Shown piece after piece: positions 16,346 through 24,894 of a DNA stretch of 64,000 bases (the first letter of the stretch is position 1; every line of letters begins with the position of its first letter). The notes beneath the pieces were generated by a model, which saw only the letters and a program-made list of their open reading frames with translations, was not told the origin of the DNA and searched no databases. The DNA comes from CAYSGL01 sp964520985 (GTDB lineage Bacteria; Pseudomonadota; Alphaproteobacteria; Micavibrionales; Micavibrionaceae). The DNA is taken from NCBI GenBank assembly GCA_964520985.1, contig CAZFPB010000001.1:1-64000 (forward strand), given 5' to 3'. Made by a program: the position numbers and the translations under genes.

Positions 16346-18052
16346 TTAACGCAGTCTCAGCAACTCTTCGGTCATCTGGTCGACGGTGTTAATAATCTTG
16401 GTGTTGGCCGAGTAGGCACGCTGGGCAATGATCAGCTTGGCAAACTCGTCGGCCAGATCCACGTTGGACACTTCAACGGTCGAGGTCTCGAGGAAGCCCG
16501 AGCCGCCGCGGCCGGCTTCACGCAGGTTTTCCTCGCCTGATTCTTCCGTCTCCGCATAGGCCGTGCCGGACACTTCCTGCAGGCCGTTCGGGTTCGAGAA
16601 GGTCACCAGCGGCAGTTTGAAGAGTTTTGCCGAGGCGCCGTTCGAGAACTGAGCAACCACGAAGCCTTCGCGGTCGATTTCCACGCCAGTCCGCAGACCC
16701 AGTTCAGCGCCGTTCTGATCCGCCGAGATAACGTTGTAGTTACCCGAGAACTGTGTGAAGCGGGAAATATCGATTTCGACGTCCTGCAGGTTCGAGCCGT
16801 TGCCCCAGTCGATCTGATCCAGCTCGATGTCGATTTTGTTGTCGGCATCGCGGATGGCGTTGATCGAGCCATCGCCGTTAAAGTTGATCAGACCCTGGGA
16901 CAGGTTGACGCCGTTCGGACCGCGCACGTTCACCTGCCACCAGCCGCGACCGTTATAGAGCGGATCGCCGGGGTTGTAGTTGAGAGTCGGGAAGGTACCG
17001 TCGGTGTTGTCCGATGGCAGAGCGGTCACCGGCGCCACGGCTGTGCCTTCCGTCAGGCCGAGGCCTGTCTGGATGGCTGTACCCGCGCCGACGTCCGTCA
17101 TCGTAAAGCTGTCGGTGATGTCGATCGCCTGCACCACCAGCTCGCCGTCCTCGTTCAAGAACGCATCGCCGAAGCCACCTGCGCCGCCGCCGGTCCCGTC
17201 ATAGTTCTTGAAGAATGCGATCAGGTCGTTAACGGTTGACGTGGCCGAGACGGTGAAGGTTTCGTTACCGGCGCCGCCAATGTTCAAGGTGAACTGGTGA
17301 CCGGCGACGAGGCCGACATCAGCAACCAGCCTGTCCGACACTTCCATATCGAACGCGGTCGACATATCGGTTGCCTGCGGGCCGTAGGTTTTGAAGAATT
17401 CATAGGTGATCGTCTGACCAGACCCCAGCGAGTCGTAGACAATCTGCGAGCGGGTAAAGTCTGCTGCGCCGGCAGGATCGACCAGACCAGTACTGGTTTG
17501 CAGTACGCGCGGTGTTTCTTTCGAATCCAGCGTGATGGCCAGTTCCGCCGATGTCGTTGGACGGGTCAGGCCGCCAAGGAAGGCTACGTCAACCGCTTGC
17601 AGCGAGCTTAAGTCACCTTGCGCGGCTGGCAGTTGGCCGTCTGCATCGAGAGGCCAGCCATAGAGGTAGAAGCCGGCAGAGTTTCTCAAGAAGCCTTCGG
17701 CGTCTTCGCTGAACTGGCCATTACGGGTGTAGAGCGGCGAAGAATCAGAGCTGCCCGATGGGTCGCGCTTGATCACGAAGAAGCCGTTTCCGGAAATCGA
17801 CACGTCGGTTGAGGAGACGGATTGCTGGATCGGCCCTTGCTGGTCGACACGCTGGATGCGGTTGACGGCAACCGTACCTGGCGAGTAGCGTGATCCGCGG
17901 CTTTCTGTTGTCACCAGCGAGAAGAACGCGGCTTCAGAGCGTTTAAAGCCCACCGTGTTCACGTTGGCAATGTTGTTGGAAATCATGGCCGTTGCCTGCG
18001 ATTGCGCGGACAGACCTGAAACCCCTGTAAATAAAGAACCGAACAAGCTCAT
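16346..18052 (-). CDS. flgE: FlgE, flagellar hook protein
   Basis: A 568-residue hook protein. N-terminal SLFGSLFTGVSGLSAQSQ and ISNNIANVNTVGFKRSEAAF are the standard rod/hook signature; the C-terminal NVDLADEFAKLIIAQRAYSA and TVDQMTEELLRLR close it. It is longer than enteric FlgE (about 400) because of extra middle domains, common in alphaproteobacteria. AGGAG lies eight bases upstream of the ATG. It is the last gene of the flgI operon, after flgD with a 55-base gap. Confidence 0.96.
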   Translation of the reverse strand: MSLFGSLFTGVSGLSAQSQATAMISNNIANVNTVGFKRSEAAFFSLVTTESRGSRYSPGTVAVNRIQRVDQQGPIQQSVSSTDVSISGNGFFVIKRDPSGSSDSSPLYTRNGQFSEDAEGFLRNSAGFYLYGWPLDADGQLPAAQGDLSSLQAVDVAFLGGLTRPTTSAELAITLDSKETPRVLQTSTGLVDPAGAADFTRSQIVYDSLGSGQTITYEFFKTYGPQATDMSTAFDMEVSDRLVADVGLVAGHQFTLNIGGAGNETFTVSATSTVNDLIAFFKNYDGTGGGAGGFGDAFLNEDGELVVQAIDITDSFTMTDVGAGTAIQTGLGLTEGTAVAPVTALPSDNTDGTFPTLNYNPGDPLYNGRGWWQVNVRGPNGVNLSQGLINFNGDGSINAIRDADNKIDIELDQIDWGNGSNLQDVEIDISRFTQFSGNYNVISADQNGAELGLRTGVEIDREGFVVAQFSNGASAKLFKLPLVTFSNPNGLQEVSGTAYAETEESGEENLREAGRGGSGFLETSTVEVSNVDLADEFAKLIIAQRAYSANTKIINTVDQMTEELLRLR

Positions 18053-18107
18053 TGTTAATCTCCTTCTTTTAATCCGTTAAATTCTGTTGTTGTCTGTTGT
18101 TAAATTC

Positions 18108-18830
18108 TTAAACGTCTGTGCCATCGTCCGTTGTGGTTGTCGGCGGTGGCGTTGTTGCTTCCGGCACTTTCGCGTTGACCACGGTTGCCAGCGAGACAGC
18201 GCGCTCGCCGACCAGCAGATAGACGACGCCATTCTGGCTTTCGATTCCGTGTACGCGGCCAGAGACCACGGTCGAGGTTTCGATCGGCTTGCCCGCCGCA
18301 TTCACGGCGTCGAGCGATACAGTGTAAGTGCCAGGTTCGGCTTTGGTACCGTTGCTTGTGGTGCCGTCCCAGACAATTTTGTTCTGACCGACGCTCTTTG
18401 GCGCTTCAATGCTGTAGACCAGTTCTTTTTTCTCGTTATACACATTCATCTTGGCAACCGCGGCGCCTTCGCCGAGCGCATAGTTCACCGTGACCGGTTG
18501 CGCGCCGTCATAATTCATCTCGGCGCTAAGGTACGACACATCCATACCGACATAGCCCAGAGCCACAGACGAAATGCTGGCGAGCTGAATTTGCAGCAAG
18601 CTATCGAGCTTCGCGTTCGAGTTGATCTGTTGTTCCACCTGGGAGAACTGCACCAGCTGGTTGGTGAACTCTGTCGAATCCATCGGCGCCAGCGGATCCT
18701 GGTTTTGCAGCTGTGTCGTCAGCAGGGTTAAGAACTGGCTGAAGTCGTCCGCCAGAGAGATACGCTGCTGCGCTGTCTGGTTGGCCTGATTGGCCAGACC
18801 TGTTGTTGTACTGATGCTACCTGTTGCCAT
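18108..18830 (-). CDS. flgD: FlgD, hook cap/scaffold protein
   Basis: A 240-residue FlgD. The conserved N-terminal half has DFSQFLTLLTTQLQNQDPLA and MDSTEFTNQLVQFSQVEQQ; the C-terminal half contains the FlgD Ig-like region with KIVWDGTTSNG followed by AEPGTYTV. FlgD caps the growing hook and is removed when assembly ends. It follows fliK by 11 bases. The last 20 residues are Thr/Pro rich. Confidence 0.95.
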   Translation of the reverse strand: MATGSISTTTGLANQANQTAQQRISLADDFSQFLTLLTTQLQNQDPLAPMDSTEFTNQLVQFSQVEQQINSNAKLDSLLQIQLASISSVALGYVGMDVSYLSAEMNYDGAQPVTVNYALGEGAAVAKMNVYNEKKELVYSIEAPKSVGQNKIVWDGTTSNGTKAEPGTYTVSLDAVNAAGKPIETSTVVSGRVHGIESQNGVVYLLVGERAVSLATVVNAKVPEATTPPPTTTTDDGTDV

Positions 18831-18841
18831 CGTTCTCTCCT

Positions 18842-20398
18842 TTAGGCCAGCAAGTTATAGCGGACATATCCCGTTTCGGAATCGACCTGCCATGTCATGC
18901 TGGTTTGTATAATGTCATCGTTATCATTGACGCCGCTGAGGGCGTTACGGCCCGAAGGCTCGCCGCCGCCTTTGCCGTCATTGTTAGAATTGAAGGCGCT
19001 GCCGTCCTGGGCAAGCTCAAAGGACAGTGATGCGCTGTCCGTATTTAAGCCTGCATTCTGCAGAGCGCGCTCCAAAGCCGCCGCATCGCGTATCAGCATG
19101 GTGTAAGTTTCTGGTTTTTCGATCGTCAGCACTGCTTTCACCGTTTTATCTTTTCCGAACTGGAGCTTTGCAAGAACCCTGCCAAGTTCTGGAGGATCCA
19201 TCTGGATCGTCATTTCCGTCGGGCCATCCTTTGCCATTTTATTCAGCGTGGTGTGAACCAGCTGCGTGGCGGGGTGGGATTGGCCAGCTTGTGTAATCGC
19301 CACGGTGGCGTGAGCGGCCTGCGCGGCCTGCGTCATGGGCAGGCCGGTATGAATGTCAAAGCCGCTGGGCGTAATGTTATCGGCAAAAATAGCCTGCCAG
19401 GTTTGCGGGGCGTTGACTGAGCCACTGGTATTTTGTGCCGTCAGCACCGTACTGAAAGACGGATGCGGGGCGGCAATTTTTGCAGGGGCATTGTTGACCG
19501 GCGCGTTATCCGATTTTGCCTGCAGCGGGCTTGGGCCGGGTTGATCGCCAGCACGTTGGTAGCGGGCGCGTTCTTCCGGTGTAACTGTGCCAGCCGATGC
19601 CGGCAGGGCCGGTGTCGGTACAGATTCCCGCGCGAAGCCGAGGGATGTTTTTGATGCATCGGATTTAATCGGTTCGAGCACATTGCCGATACCGGCAATA
19701 ATGTCTTCAATGGTGATATCGCGGCCCAGTTTTTCTTCCAGGCGGGCAATTTTCTCGCCAACCTGCGTCAATTGCGCAGGCGTCAGGCCCATGGCGATAA
19801 AGAGTTGAAGGGGAGCTTCTTCGCCATCGATCTTGCCTGTGCGCAGCAGTTCCGTTTGCTGCATCAAGCGGCCGATCATGGCTTCCAGTGCATTACTGTC
19901 TTTGGACTCGAGCGGCATGCCGGCGGTTAGCTTATCGATCAGTTTTTGATATAGAGCGATCTGCTTTTTGACTTGCTCGGTGCTGGTCAGGGATTGATCG
20001 AGGGGCAGGCCCTCTTTTTTGTTCTGCATCATGTGCAGAATGTCGAAAAGCGACATGGGTTTTTCTTCATCGCTTGGCGCGACCTCTTCACCCAGTAAGG
20101 CCAGCAAAGACTCATCAATCGCCATGGCAAGATCGGCGTCTTCGCCAAGCAGGGATGTTTCCACATCGACGGCAACGCCTGTTTCTGGTGTTGTTACCCC
20201 CGCGGCTGTTTCTGCGGCTGTCGGTGTTGTCGGTTTTGTTGTTTCAGCTGTCTGGCCGATTTGTGTGAGGATCAGGTCCCAGAAGGCCATGCCGCCAGCC
20301 GATGAAAAAACGCCGCTGCCTTTTAGATTTGCGCCGGTCGTTGCGGCGGCGTTGCTGCTTTTGGCTACTTGCGTGTAATGGACGTTGATATCACCCAT
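18842..20398 (-). CDS. fliK: FliK, hook-length control protein
   Basis: About 518 residues. A low-complexity, export-ruler-like N-terminal part is followed by a C-terminal hook domain with EMTIQMDPPELGRVLAKLQF and LERALQNAGLNTDSASLSFE, the typical FliK pattern (strand-PPELG-strand, helix, AGL). The start at 20398 directly follows the stop of the FlgN-like gene; a longer frame to 20467 overlaps that gene. FliK measures hook length and switches FlhB specificity. Its neighbours flgD and flgE are its functional partners. Confidence 0.88.
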   Translation of the reverse strand: MGDINVHYTQVAKSSNAAATTGANLKGSGVFSSAGGMAFWDLILTQIGQTAETTKPTTPTAAETAAGVTTPETGVAVDVETSLLGEDADLAMAIDESLLALLGEEVAPSDEEKPMSLFDILHMMQNKKEGLPLDQSLTSTEQVKKQIALYQKLIDKLTAGMPLESKDSNALEAMIGRLMQQTELLRTGKIDGEEAPLQLFIAMGLTPAQLTQVGEKIARLEEKLGRDITIEDIIAGIGNVLEPIKSDASKTSLGFARESVPTPALPASAGTVTPEERARYQRAGDQPGPSPLQAKSDNAPVNNAPAKIAAPHPSFSTVLTAQNTSGSVNAPQTWQAIFADNITPSGFDIHTGLPMTQAAQAAHATVAITQAGQSHPATQLVHTTLNKMAKDGPTEMTIQMDPPELGRVLAKLQFGKDKTVKAVLTIEKPETYTMLIRDAAALERALQNAGLNTDSASLSFELAQDGSAFNSNNDGKGGGEPSGRNALSGVNDNDDIIQTSMTWQVDSETGYVRYNLLA

Positions 20399-20402
20399 GA
20401 TG

Positions 20403-20876
20403 CTATGCCTGTTCGCTGATGCCGATGGAGGCGCGACCGCCATTTTGCATGGTGCCGGCGGCGCCATAGGTAAAGCGGGTTTCGTTGATCGCCGTATCGC
20501 GGGCGGCCATCATGATACGTTCGTGCAGACGCTGTGTGCCTTGTTTCATACGTTCGAGACCGCTCAGGTTGCGTTGTGTCACGTCATGGAAGGTGCGTTG
20601 CATCGCTTCGAGACGCTGGCGCAAGGATGGATCTGCCGCGCGGATCTGTTCCTTGCGTTCCAGCATCTGGCTCATGCCGCGCTCATACTGGCGGGCGATG
20701 GTGAGTTTTTCTTCCTGTAGATCGAGGAAGCCGCGCGCATCAGCACTTTCCAGCACATCGGTTTCGCGCAACATGAGGGAGCGGAAATTATCGATGATGT
20801 ACATCATTTCGATCATCGCGGCGTTCGGATTGCTCGGCAATGGTTTCACGGCGGTTTCTTCAAATGCTTGTGTCAT
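20403..20876 (-). CDS. FlgN-like export chaperone (probable)
   Basis: A 157-residue, largely helical protein: MMYIIDNFRSLMLRETDVLE, then LDLQEEKLTIARQYERGM and RNLSGLERMKQGTQRLHERI. Leucine/glutamate spacing with an EK and a later RN motif fits the FlgN family, the chaperone for FlgK and FlgL. Placement between flgJ and fliK supports a flagellar role, though flgK and flgL are not in the window. It overlaps the end of flgJ by 17 bases. A generic coiled-coil rod protein is the alternative. Confidence 0.5.
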   Translation of the reverse strand: MTQAFEETAVKPLPSNPNAAMIEMMYIIDNFRSLMLRETDVLESADARGFLDLQEEKLTIARQYERGMSQMLERKEQIRAADPSLRQRLEAMQRTFHDVTQRNLSGLERMKQGTQRLHERIMMAARDTAINETRFTYGAAGTMQNGGRASIGISEQA

Positions 20877-21267
20877 AGGATACGCTCTCCTCTGTGGTGC
20901 TTTTCTGTGTCTTTGTGTCGCCTAGGATAATCGAACCGGTCCGGGCGACTTCCTGCATGGATAGTAATTGGGCTTTGATGGAATCGGCGATGCCGATCTG
21001 GCCGCTCTCGGCCATCATCTTCCCGTATTCTTCGAGCATCATGCCGCGGAAAACTTCTTCGCCTTTGCCGCCGCCGAACTGTTCGTCGACTTCAAGACCT
21101 TCGAACATTGGCTTCATCATTTCTGTGACGAACATAGCTTCAAAGTCTTTGGCCGCTTCGGCAATATCAGCTTCCTTCTTGGCGTTGGCCATCGTCTTGG
21201 CGGCAGAGTCAAAGCCGCTTTTCGAAATGGATTGCGAAGTCAGCAATGTGTTCATGTCTAGGTTCAT
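20860..21267 (-). CDS. flgJ: FlgJ-type rod-binding protein (no muramidase domain)
   Basis: A 135-residue protein with AAKDFEAMFVTEMMKPMFEG and FRGMMLEEYGKMMAESGQIG, the rod-binding domain of FlgJ. The C-terminal peptidoglycan-hydrolase domain of enteric FlgJ is absent, as is usual in alphaproteobacteria; a separate transglycosylase would cut the wall, and the Slt homologue at 47550-49412 is not obviously linked to it. It overlaps the end of flgI by four bases. Confidence 0.9.
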   Translation of the reverse strand: MNLDMNTLLTSQSISKSGFDSAAKTMANAKKEADIAEAAKDFEAMFVTEMMKPMFEGLEVDEQFGGGKGEEVFRGMMLEEYGKMMAESGQIGIADSIKAQLLSMQEVARTGSIILGDTKTQKSTTEESVSYDTSI

Positions 21268-22421
21268 AGCGTGTCGATCTCCGCTTGCAGGGCGCCGGCC
21301 GCTTTGATGGCTTGCAGGATGGTGATGACATCGCGTGGCGGTACACCAAGGCGGTTGAGGCCCGTCACGAGGTCTTGCAGAGTGACACCTGTCTCAACGA
21401 CAGCGAGTTTCGCATCGGGACCTGTGTTGACATCTATATCGCTGCGCGGAACCACAACTGTATTACCGACTTCGGCGAACGGATTGGGTTGCGAGACTTG
21501 TGGTGTTTCGGTGATCTTCACGGTCAGGTTAGCTTGCGCGATGGCGACCGTGCTGATGGTGACATCAGAGCCCATGACGATGACGCCGGAGCGTTCATCG
21601 ATGACGACGCGGGCAACCTGGTCTGGTTCAACAGGCAATTGTTCGATGTCGGTAATCAGGTCAACGATGTTGCCGCTGTAATTCTCAGGGCGCTTCAATG
21701 TGATGCTGGCGGAGTTGTCGGCCAGGGCGATTGGTGCGGACGAGAAACCGTTGATCGCCTGCGCGATGCGGCGCGCGGTGGTGAAGTCAGGGTTGCGTAA
21801 GGCAAGGCGCACTTGTTGCAGATCAGCCAGCTGGAATTCCAGTTCGCGCTCGACGATGGCGCCGGAAGCGATGCGGCCCGAGGTTGGAATGTTTTGCGTG
21901 ACTTCGCTGGCTTCGCCTTGGGCAGAGAAGCCGGAAATCGCAACCGGGCCTTGCGATACGGCATAGACTTCACCGTCTGCCGCCATCAGAGGTGTTACGA
22001 GAAGCGTACCGCCTTGCAGGCTTTTGGCATTTCCAAGTGAAGAAATGGTGACATCAATGCGGGAGCCCTGATTGGTGAATGGGGGCAGGGTGGCGGTCAC
22101 CATAACGGCGGCGACGTTACCGGTGTTGAGGTTCTGGCCGCGGACGCTGACGCCCAGACGTTCCAGCATCGCGTACAAGCTTTGCGCGGTAAAAGGCGAA
22201 TTACCTAAGGAATCGCCCGTGCCGTTCAGACCGACGACGAGGCCGTAGCCAACCAGCTGGTTGTCTCGTACGCCTTCGATATCGACAATGTCTTTGATGC
22301 GCGTTGTTTTGGCATCGGCGGAGGTGGAATAGGCCAGCACACCCAGCAGGATGATCAATCCGAAGCCCAAGGCGTTCAGGAGCGATTGCAGTGTTTTTTC
22401 CAAAGTGCGGGTCGATGTCAT
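21264..22421 (-). CDS. flgI: FlgI, P-ring protein
   Basis: A 385-residue FlgI with a hydrophobic signal segment (about 12-32) ending in SADA, then RIKDIVDIEGVRDNQLVGYG, GLNGTGDSLGNSPFT and the C-terminal LGVPPRDVITILQAIKAAGA followed by LQAEI, all standard. AGGA is nine bases upstream of the ATG. It is the first gene of the operon flgI-flgJ-flgN-like-fliK-flgD-flgE, divergent from fliX, and a sigma-54 site lies about 50 bases upstream. Confidence 0.97.
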   Translation of the reverse strand: MTSTRTLEKTLQSLLNALGFGLIILLGVLAYSTSADAKTTRIKDIVDIEGVRDNQLVGYGLVVGLNGTGDSLGNSPFTAQSLYAMLERLGVSVRGQNLNTGNVAAVMVTATLPPFTNQGSRIDVTISSLGNAKSLQGGTLLVTPLMAADGEVYAVSQGPVAISGFSAQGEASEVTQNIPTSGRIASGAIVERELEFQLADLQQVRLALRNPDFTTARRIAQAINGFSSAPIALADNSASITLKRPENYSGNIVDLITDIEQLPVEPDQVARVVIDERSGVIVMGSDVTISTVAIAQANLTVKITETPQVSQPNPFAEVGNTVVVPRSDIDVNTGPDAKLAVVETGVTLQDLVTGLNRLGVPPRDVITILQAIKAAGALQAEIDTL

Positions 22422-22468
22422 ATTTTGTGGTTCCTTAGGTCAAAGGCCTATTCATCCGCAGATGTCCT

Positions 22469-22484
22469 TGCGAATGCCGTGCCA
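22469..22484 (-). promoter_or_regulatory. sigma-54 promoter of the flgI operon
   Basis: On the minus strand TGGCAC, five bases, TCGCA: one mismatch to TGGCAC-N5-TTGCA, with the invariant GG and GC ten bases apart. The -12 box is about 48 bases before the flgI start, giving a leader of some 37 bases. Confidence 0.72.
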
Positions 22485-22593
22485 GTTACAGGGGCTGAAA
22501 CAGGGTGGGAATCAGGCGGGCAGGCGGCAAAAAGCGCTGGAATGTCAAACGCTAGGCAAGTTTTGCCCCTTTATCTGCGCCCCCAAAGCCGTG

Positions 22594-22599
22594 TATACT
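22594..22599 (+). promoter_or_regulatory. -10 element of fliX, possible leaderless transcript
   Basis: TATACT ends seven bases before the A of the fliX start codon, so the predicted transcription start would fall at or next to the ATG. No convincing -35 box was found at the right distance. Confidence 0.4.
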
Positions 22600-22605
22600 A
22601 AGGGT

Positions 22606-23046
22606 ATGAAAATCGAAGGTCCCGACCGTTCCCGCAAAATCTCCGACGCCAAGAAATCCGACAAGGCTGGGGCAGCCGATGGCGACTTCGGCGCGTTTAT
22701 GGCGGCAGGCGTTAAAAAGCCGCAAGGCACTGGCGCGACACAATCGATTGCACGGGTTGATGCCCTGTTGGCTGTCCAGTCTGTCGAAAGTCCGACCGAG
22801 CGCGCATCCCGCAGGCGCATGCAGGAACGCGGCGATGGCATTCTCAAGGAGCTTGATAAATTGCGCCATGGACTGCTGACTGGCGCCATGACGCTAGGCG
22901 ACGTCGTCAATGTCGCCGATGTCGTGGCCTCTCACCGTGAGAAAATTAACGATCCCAAGCTGGTGGCAATTCTCGATGAAATCGACCTGCGCGCCCAGAT
23001 CGAGCTGGCCAAGGCCAAAAAGGCGCTGGAAGCCCGCGCGCACTAG
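22606..23046 (+). CDS. fliX: FliX, class II flagellar assembly regulator
   Basis: A 146-residue protein of FliX size and pattern: MKIEGPDRSR at the start, GDFGAFMAAG, VDALLAVQSVE near 50-61, then RASRRRMQERGDGILKELDK and a C-terminal helix-rich DEIDLRAQIELAKAKKAL. FliX couples completion of early flagellar structures to FlbD activity in Caulobacter, where it is likewise divergent from flgI. The start at 22606 matches the family N-terminus; a longer frame to 22351 runs over flgI. Only AGGG three bases from the ATG is available as ribosome-binding site. Confidence 0.9.
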   Translation: MKIEGPDRSRKISDAKKSDKAGAADGDFGAFMAAGVKKPQGTGATQSIARVDALLAVQSVESPTERASRRRMQERGDGILKELDKLRHGLLTGAMTLGDVVNVADVVASHREKINDPKLVAILDEIDLRAQIELAKAKKALEARAH

Positions 23047-23148
23047 GTTTTCCGCCGTTAATTTTCCGGAAATCGACTTCCTCCTTGCCTTTTACCCCCC
23101 CCACACCCTATATTCTGCCCGCATTATTGATCTTTTAAGGAAGAACCT

Positions 23149-23583
23149 ATGGCCGTTAGTAAAGACGTTACGATCCCTGCCAAATACGATCCGACCAAGG
23201 ATAAAAAAGGCTACATGAACCCGGTCATGCTGGAATATTTCCGCCAGAAGCTGACCGAATGGCGCTCCGAACTCTTGCGTGAATCATCCGAAACCATCCA
23301 GCACACGCTGCAGGAAACCGAGCTGCAAAAGCCGGATCTTGCGGACCGCGCTTCGGCTGAAACCGACCATGCGCTGGAACTACGCACGCGCGACCGCGAA
23401 CGCAAACTGATTTCCAAAATCAACGAAGCGCTGATGCGCATCAATGACGGCGAATACGGTTACTGCGAAGAAACCGGTGAGCCGATCGGCGTTGCCCGTC
23501 TTGAAGCGCGCCCGGTTGCCACCCTGTCGCTTGAAGCGCAGGAGCGTCACGAGAAAAAAGAAAAAACACATCGCGAGGAATAG
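23149..23583 (+). CDS. dksA: DksA-type RNA polymerase regulator, single cysteine
   Basis: A 144-residue DksA. N-terminal MNPVMLEYFRQKLTEWRSEL begins the coiled coil, whose tip carries DLADRASAETDHALE (the D-x-x-D-x-A signature), and the C-terminal globular domain reads GYCEETGEPIGVARLEARP. Of the four zinc cysteines of E. coli DksA only the first is kept; the others are Thr, Ala and Ser. This pattern is usual in alphaproteobacteria. DksA works with ppGpp at the RNA polymerase secondary channel. AGGA is eight bases upstream. Confidence 0.94.
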   Translation: MAVSKDVTIPAKYDPTKDKKGYMNPVMLEYFRQKLTEWRSELLRESSETIQHTLQETELQKPDLADRASAETDHALELRTRDRERKLISKINEALMRINDGEYGYCEETGEPIGVARLEARPVATLSLEAQERHEKKEKTHREE

Positions 23584-23627
23584 TTCGATATTCGGTAGTT
23601 GATCGGTCAAACAAAAAGGAGCGTACA

Positions 23628-24032
23628 ATGATAAAAAAAGCATCAAGTTTAGTAATGAGTGGTCTGGCAGCCACCATGGCATTCAGCGGTGTTAGCGAAG
23701 CTGCGCAATCCGGATGGATGAATGGTAAGCAGCTTGACAGTTTTATGAAGGGGGCCCTTAAGCAAGGTGCCTTCTCCGGCATTTCCTGCAAATTCAACGG
23801 GAATGACAAAAACGGCTTTGTCGCAGGATCAGATGTTAAGGTTAGTTACAATACCTCTCGTAAAGAAAAAAGTTCGTTCATGAGCTCGTATAATCGATGG
23901 GCTATAGGCGATCAGGCCTACATTAAAAAGGCGGCATCAAAAGCTGCGAGTGAAGGCCTTAAAGCAATGGGCAGCGATAGCTTTAACCATAAAGGCAAAA
24001 GTGTTTTTTGCGTGGTTTGGAGCAGAGGTTAA
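23628..24032 (+). CDS. small exported protein of unknown function
   Basis: A 134-residue protein with an N-terminal signal peptide (KK, hydrophobic 7-22, cleavage likely after SEAA near 26). The mature part is about 108 residues, basic and Ser/Lys/Gly rich, with two cysteines (C54 and C130) that could form a disulfide in the periplasm. I do not recognise a family. It lies between dksA and the convergent flgH, ending at a shared terminator. AAAGGAG precedes the ATG by eight bases. Confidence 0.62.
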   Translation: MIKKASSLVMSGLAATMAFSGVSEAAQSGWMNGKQLDSFMKGALKQGAFSGISCKFNGNDKNGFVAGSDVKVSYNTSRKEKSSFMSSYNRWAIGDQAYIKKAASKAASEGLKAMGSDSFNHKGKSVFCVVWSRG

Positions 24033-24053
24033 AGCAATAGAACTATTTTTGAT

Positions 24054-24083
24054 AAAAAAGCGGCCCGGTGAGGCCGCTTTTTT
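24054..24083. terminator. bidirectional terminator between the exported protein and flgH
   Basis: Arms AAAAAAGCGGCC and GGCCGCTTTTTT around a six-base loop. It can end transcription from both the plus-strand small gene and the minus-strand flgH operon. Confidence 0.92.
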
Positions 24084-24100
24084 GTTGGAGGTTTTAAAGG

Positions 24101-24868
24101 TTAGAACGGCATCAGGACGTCGAAGACTTGCTGGCCATAGCGGGGCTGCTGCAGATCTGTGATCTGGCCTTTACCGCCATAGGAGATACGCGCTTCGGCG
24201 ATTTTTTCATAGGGGATGGTGTTCTGGATAGAAATGTCCTGCGGGCGAATAACGCCAGCCAGTTCGAGAATACGTTTTTCGAAATTCACGCGCACTTCCT
24301 GACGTCCCTGAATCACCATGTTGCCGTTCGGCAGAACCTGCGTGACCAACGCTGCGAGTTTCAGCTCAATCTTTTCTTCGCGGTCAACGGAGCCCGATCC
24401 TGTGCTGGTCGAGTTGCTACCTGCTTCGAGCATGTTGGCCGGGTCAAAAGCATCAGGAAGGATCGGGATGTATTTTTGCGGATCGGCTTCCAGACCCATC
24501 AGCGCAGTCACGCCACCGGCTTCGGAAGAAGTGCGGCTGCGCTCTGTTTCGTTGTCGAGTTCGGCTTTGTCCTGGATATCGATCATGACAGTCAGGATAT
24601 CGCCGACATTACCGGCGCGCTGATCTTTAAAGAAAGTCTGACGGTCGCTGGCCCATAAAGAATTCTGCTCGCGTTTGGAGGTGTAGGGCGCAGGCATCGG
24701 CATGGAGACGGTTTTATAGCCTTCCTGCTCGATCGGATTATTAATAGGCGACATGTCGGGCGCTTTGCCGACATTGGCGAGACGTTCTCCCGCGCCGCAG
24801 GCAGCGAGCGAGACGCTAGCAGCCAGCAGGAGGGCGGAGGTCAACAGTTTCGCGGTGTGTGTGGTCAT
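24101..24868 (-). CDS. flgH: FlgH, L-ring lipoprotein
   Basis: A 255-residue lipoprotein: signal peptide with lipobox LAAC (Cys at 24), then LWASDRQTFFKDQRAGNVGD and LTVMIDIQDKAELDNETERS, the FlgH signature, and the C-terminal VIRPQDISIQNTIPYEKIAE then ARISYGGKGQI. FlgH forms the outer-membrane bushing around the rod. GGGGA precedes the ATG. Last gene of flgF-flgG-flgA-flgH. Confidence 0.96.
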   Translation of the reverse strand: MTTHTAKLLTSALLLAASVSLAACGAGERLANVGKAPDMSPINNPIEQEGYKTVSMPMPAPYTSKREQNSLWASDRQTFFKDQRAGNVGDILTVMIDIQDKAELDNETERSRTSSEAGGVTALMGLEADPQKYIPILPDAFDPANMLEAGSNSTSTGSGSVDREEKIELKLAALVTQVLPNGNMVIQGRQEVRVNFEKRILELAGVIRPQDISIQNTIPYEKIAEARISYGGKGQITDLQQPRYGQQVFDVLMPF

Positions 24869-24894
24869 GTTTTTTCCCCTTTTGTTCAGTGTAC

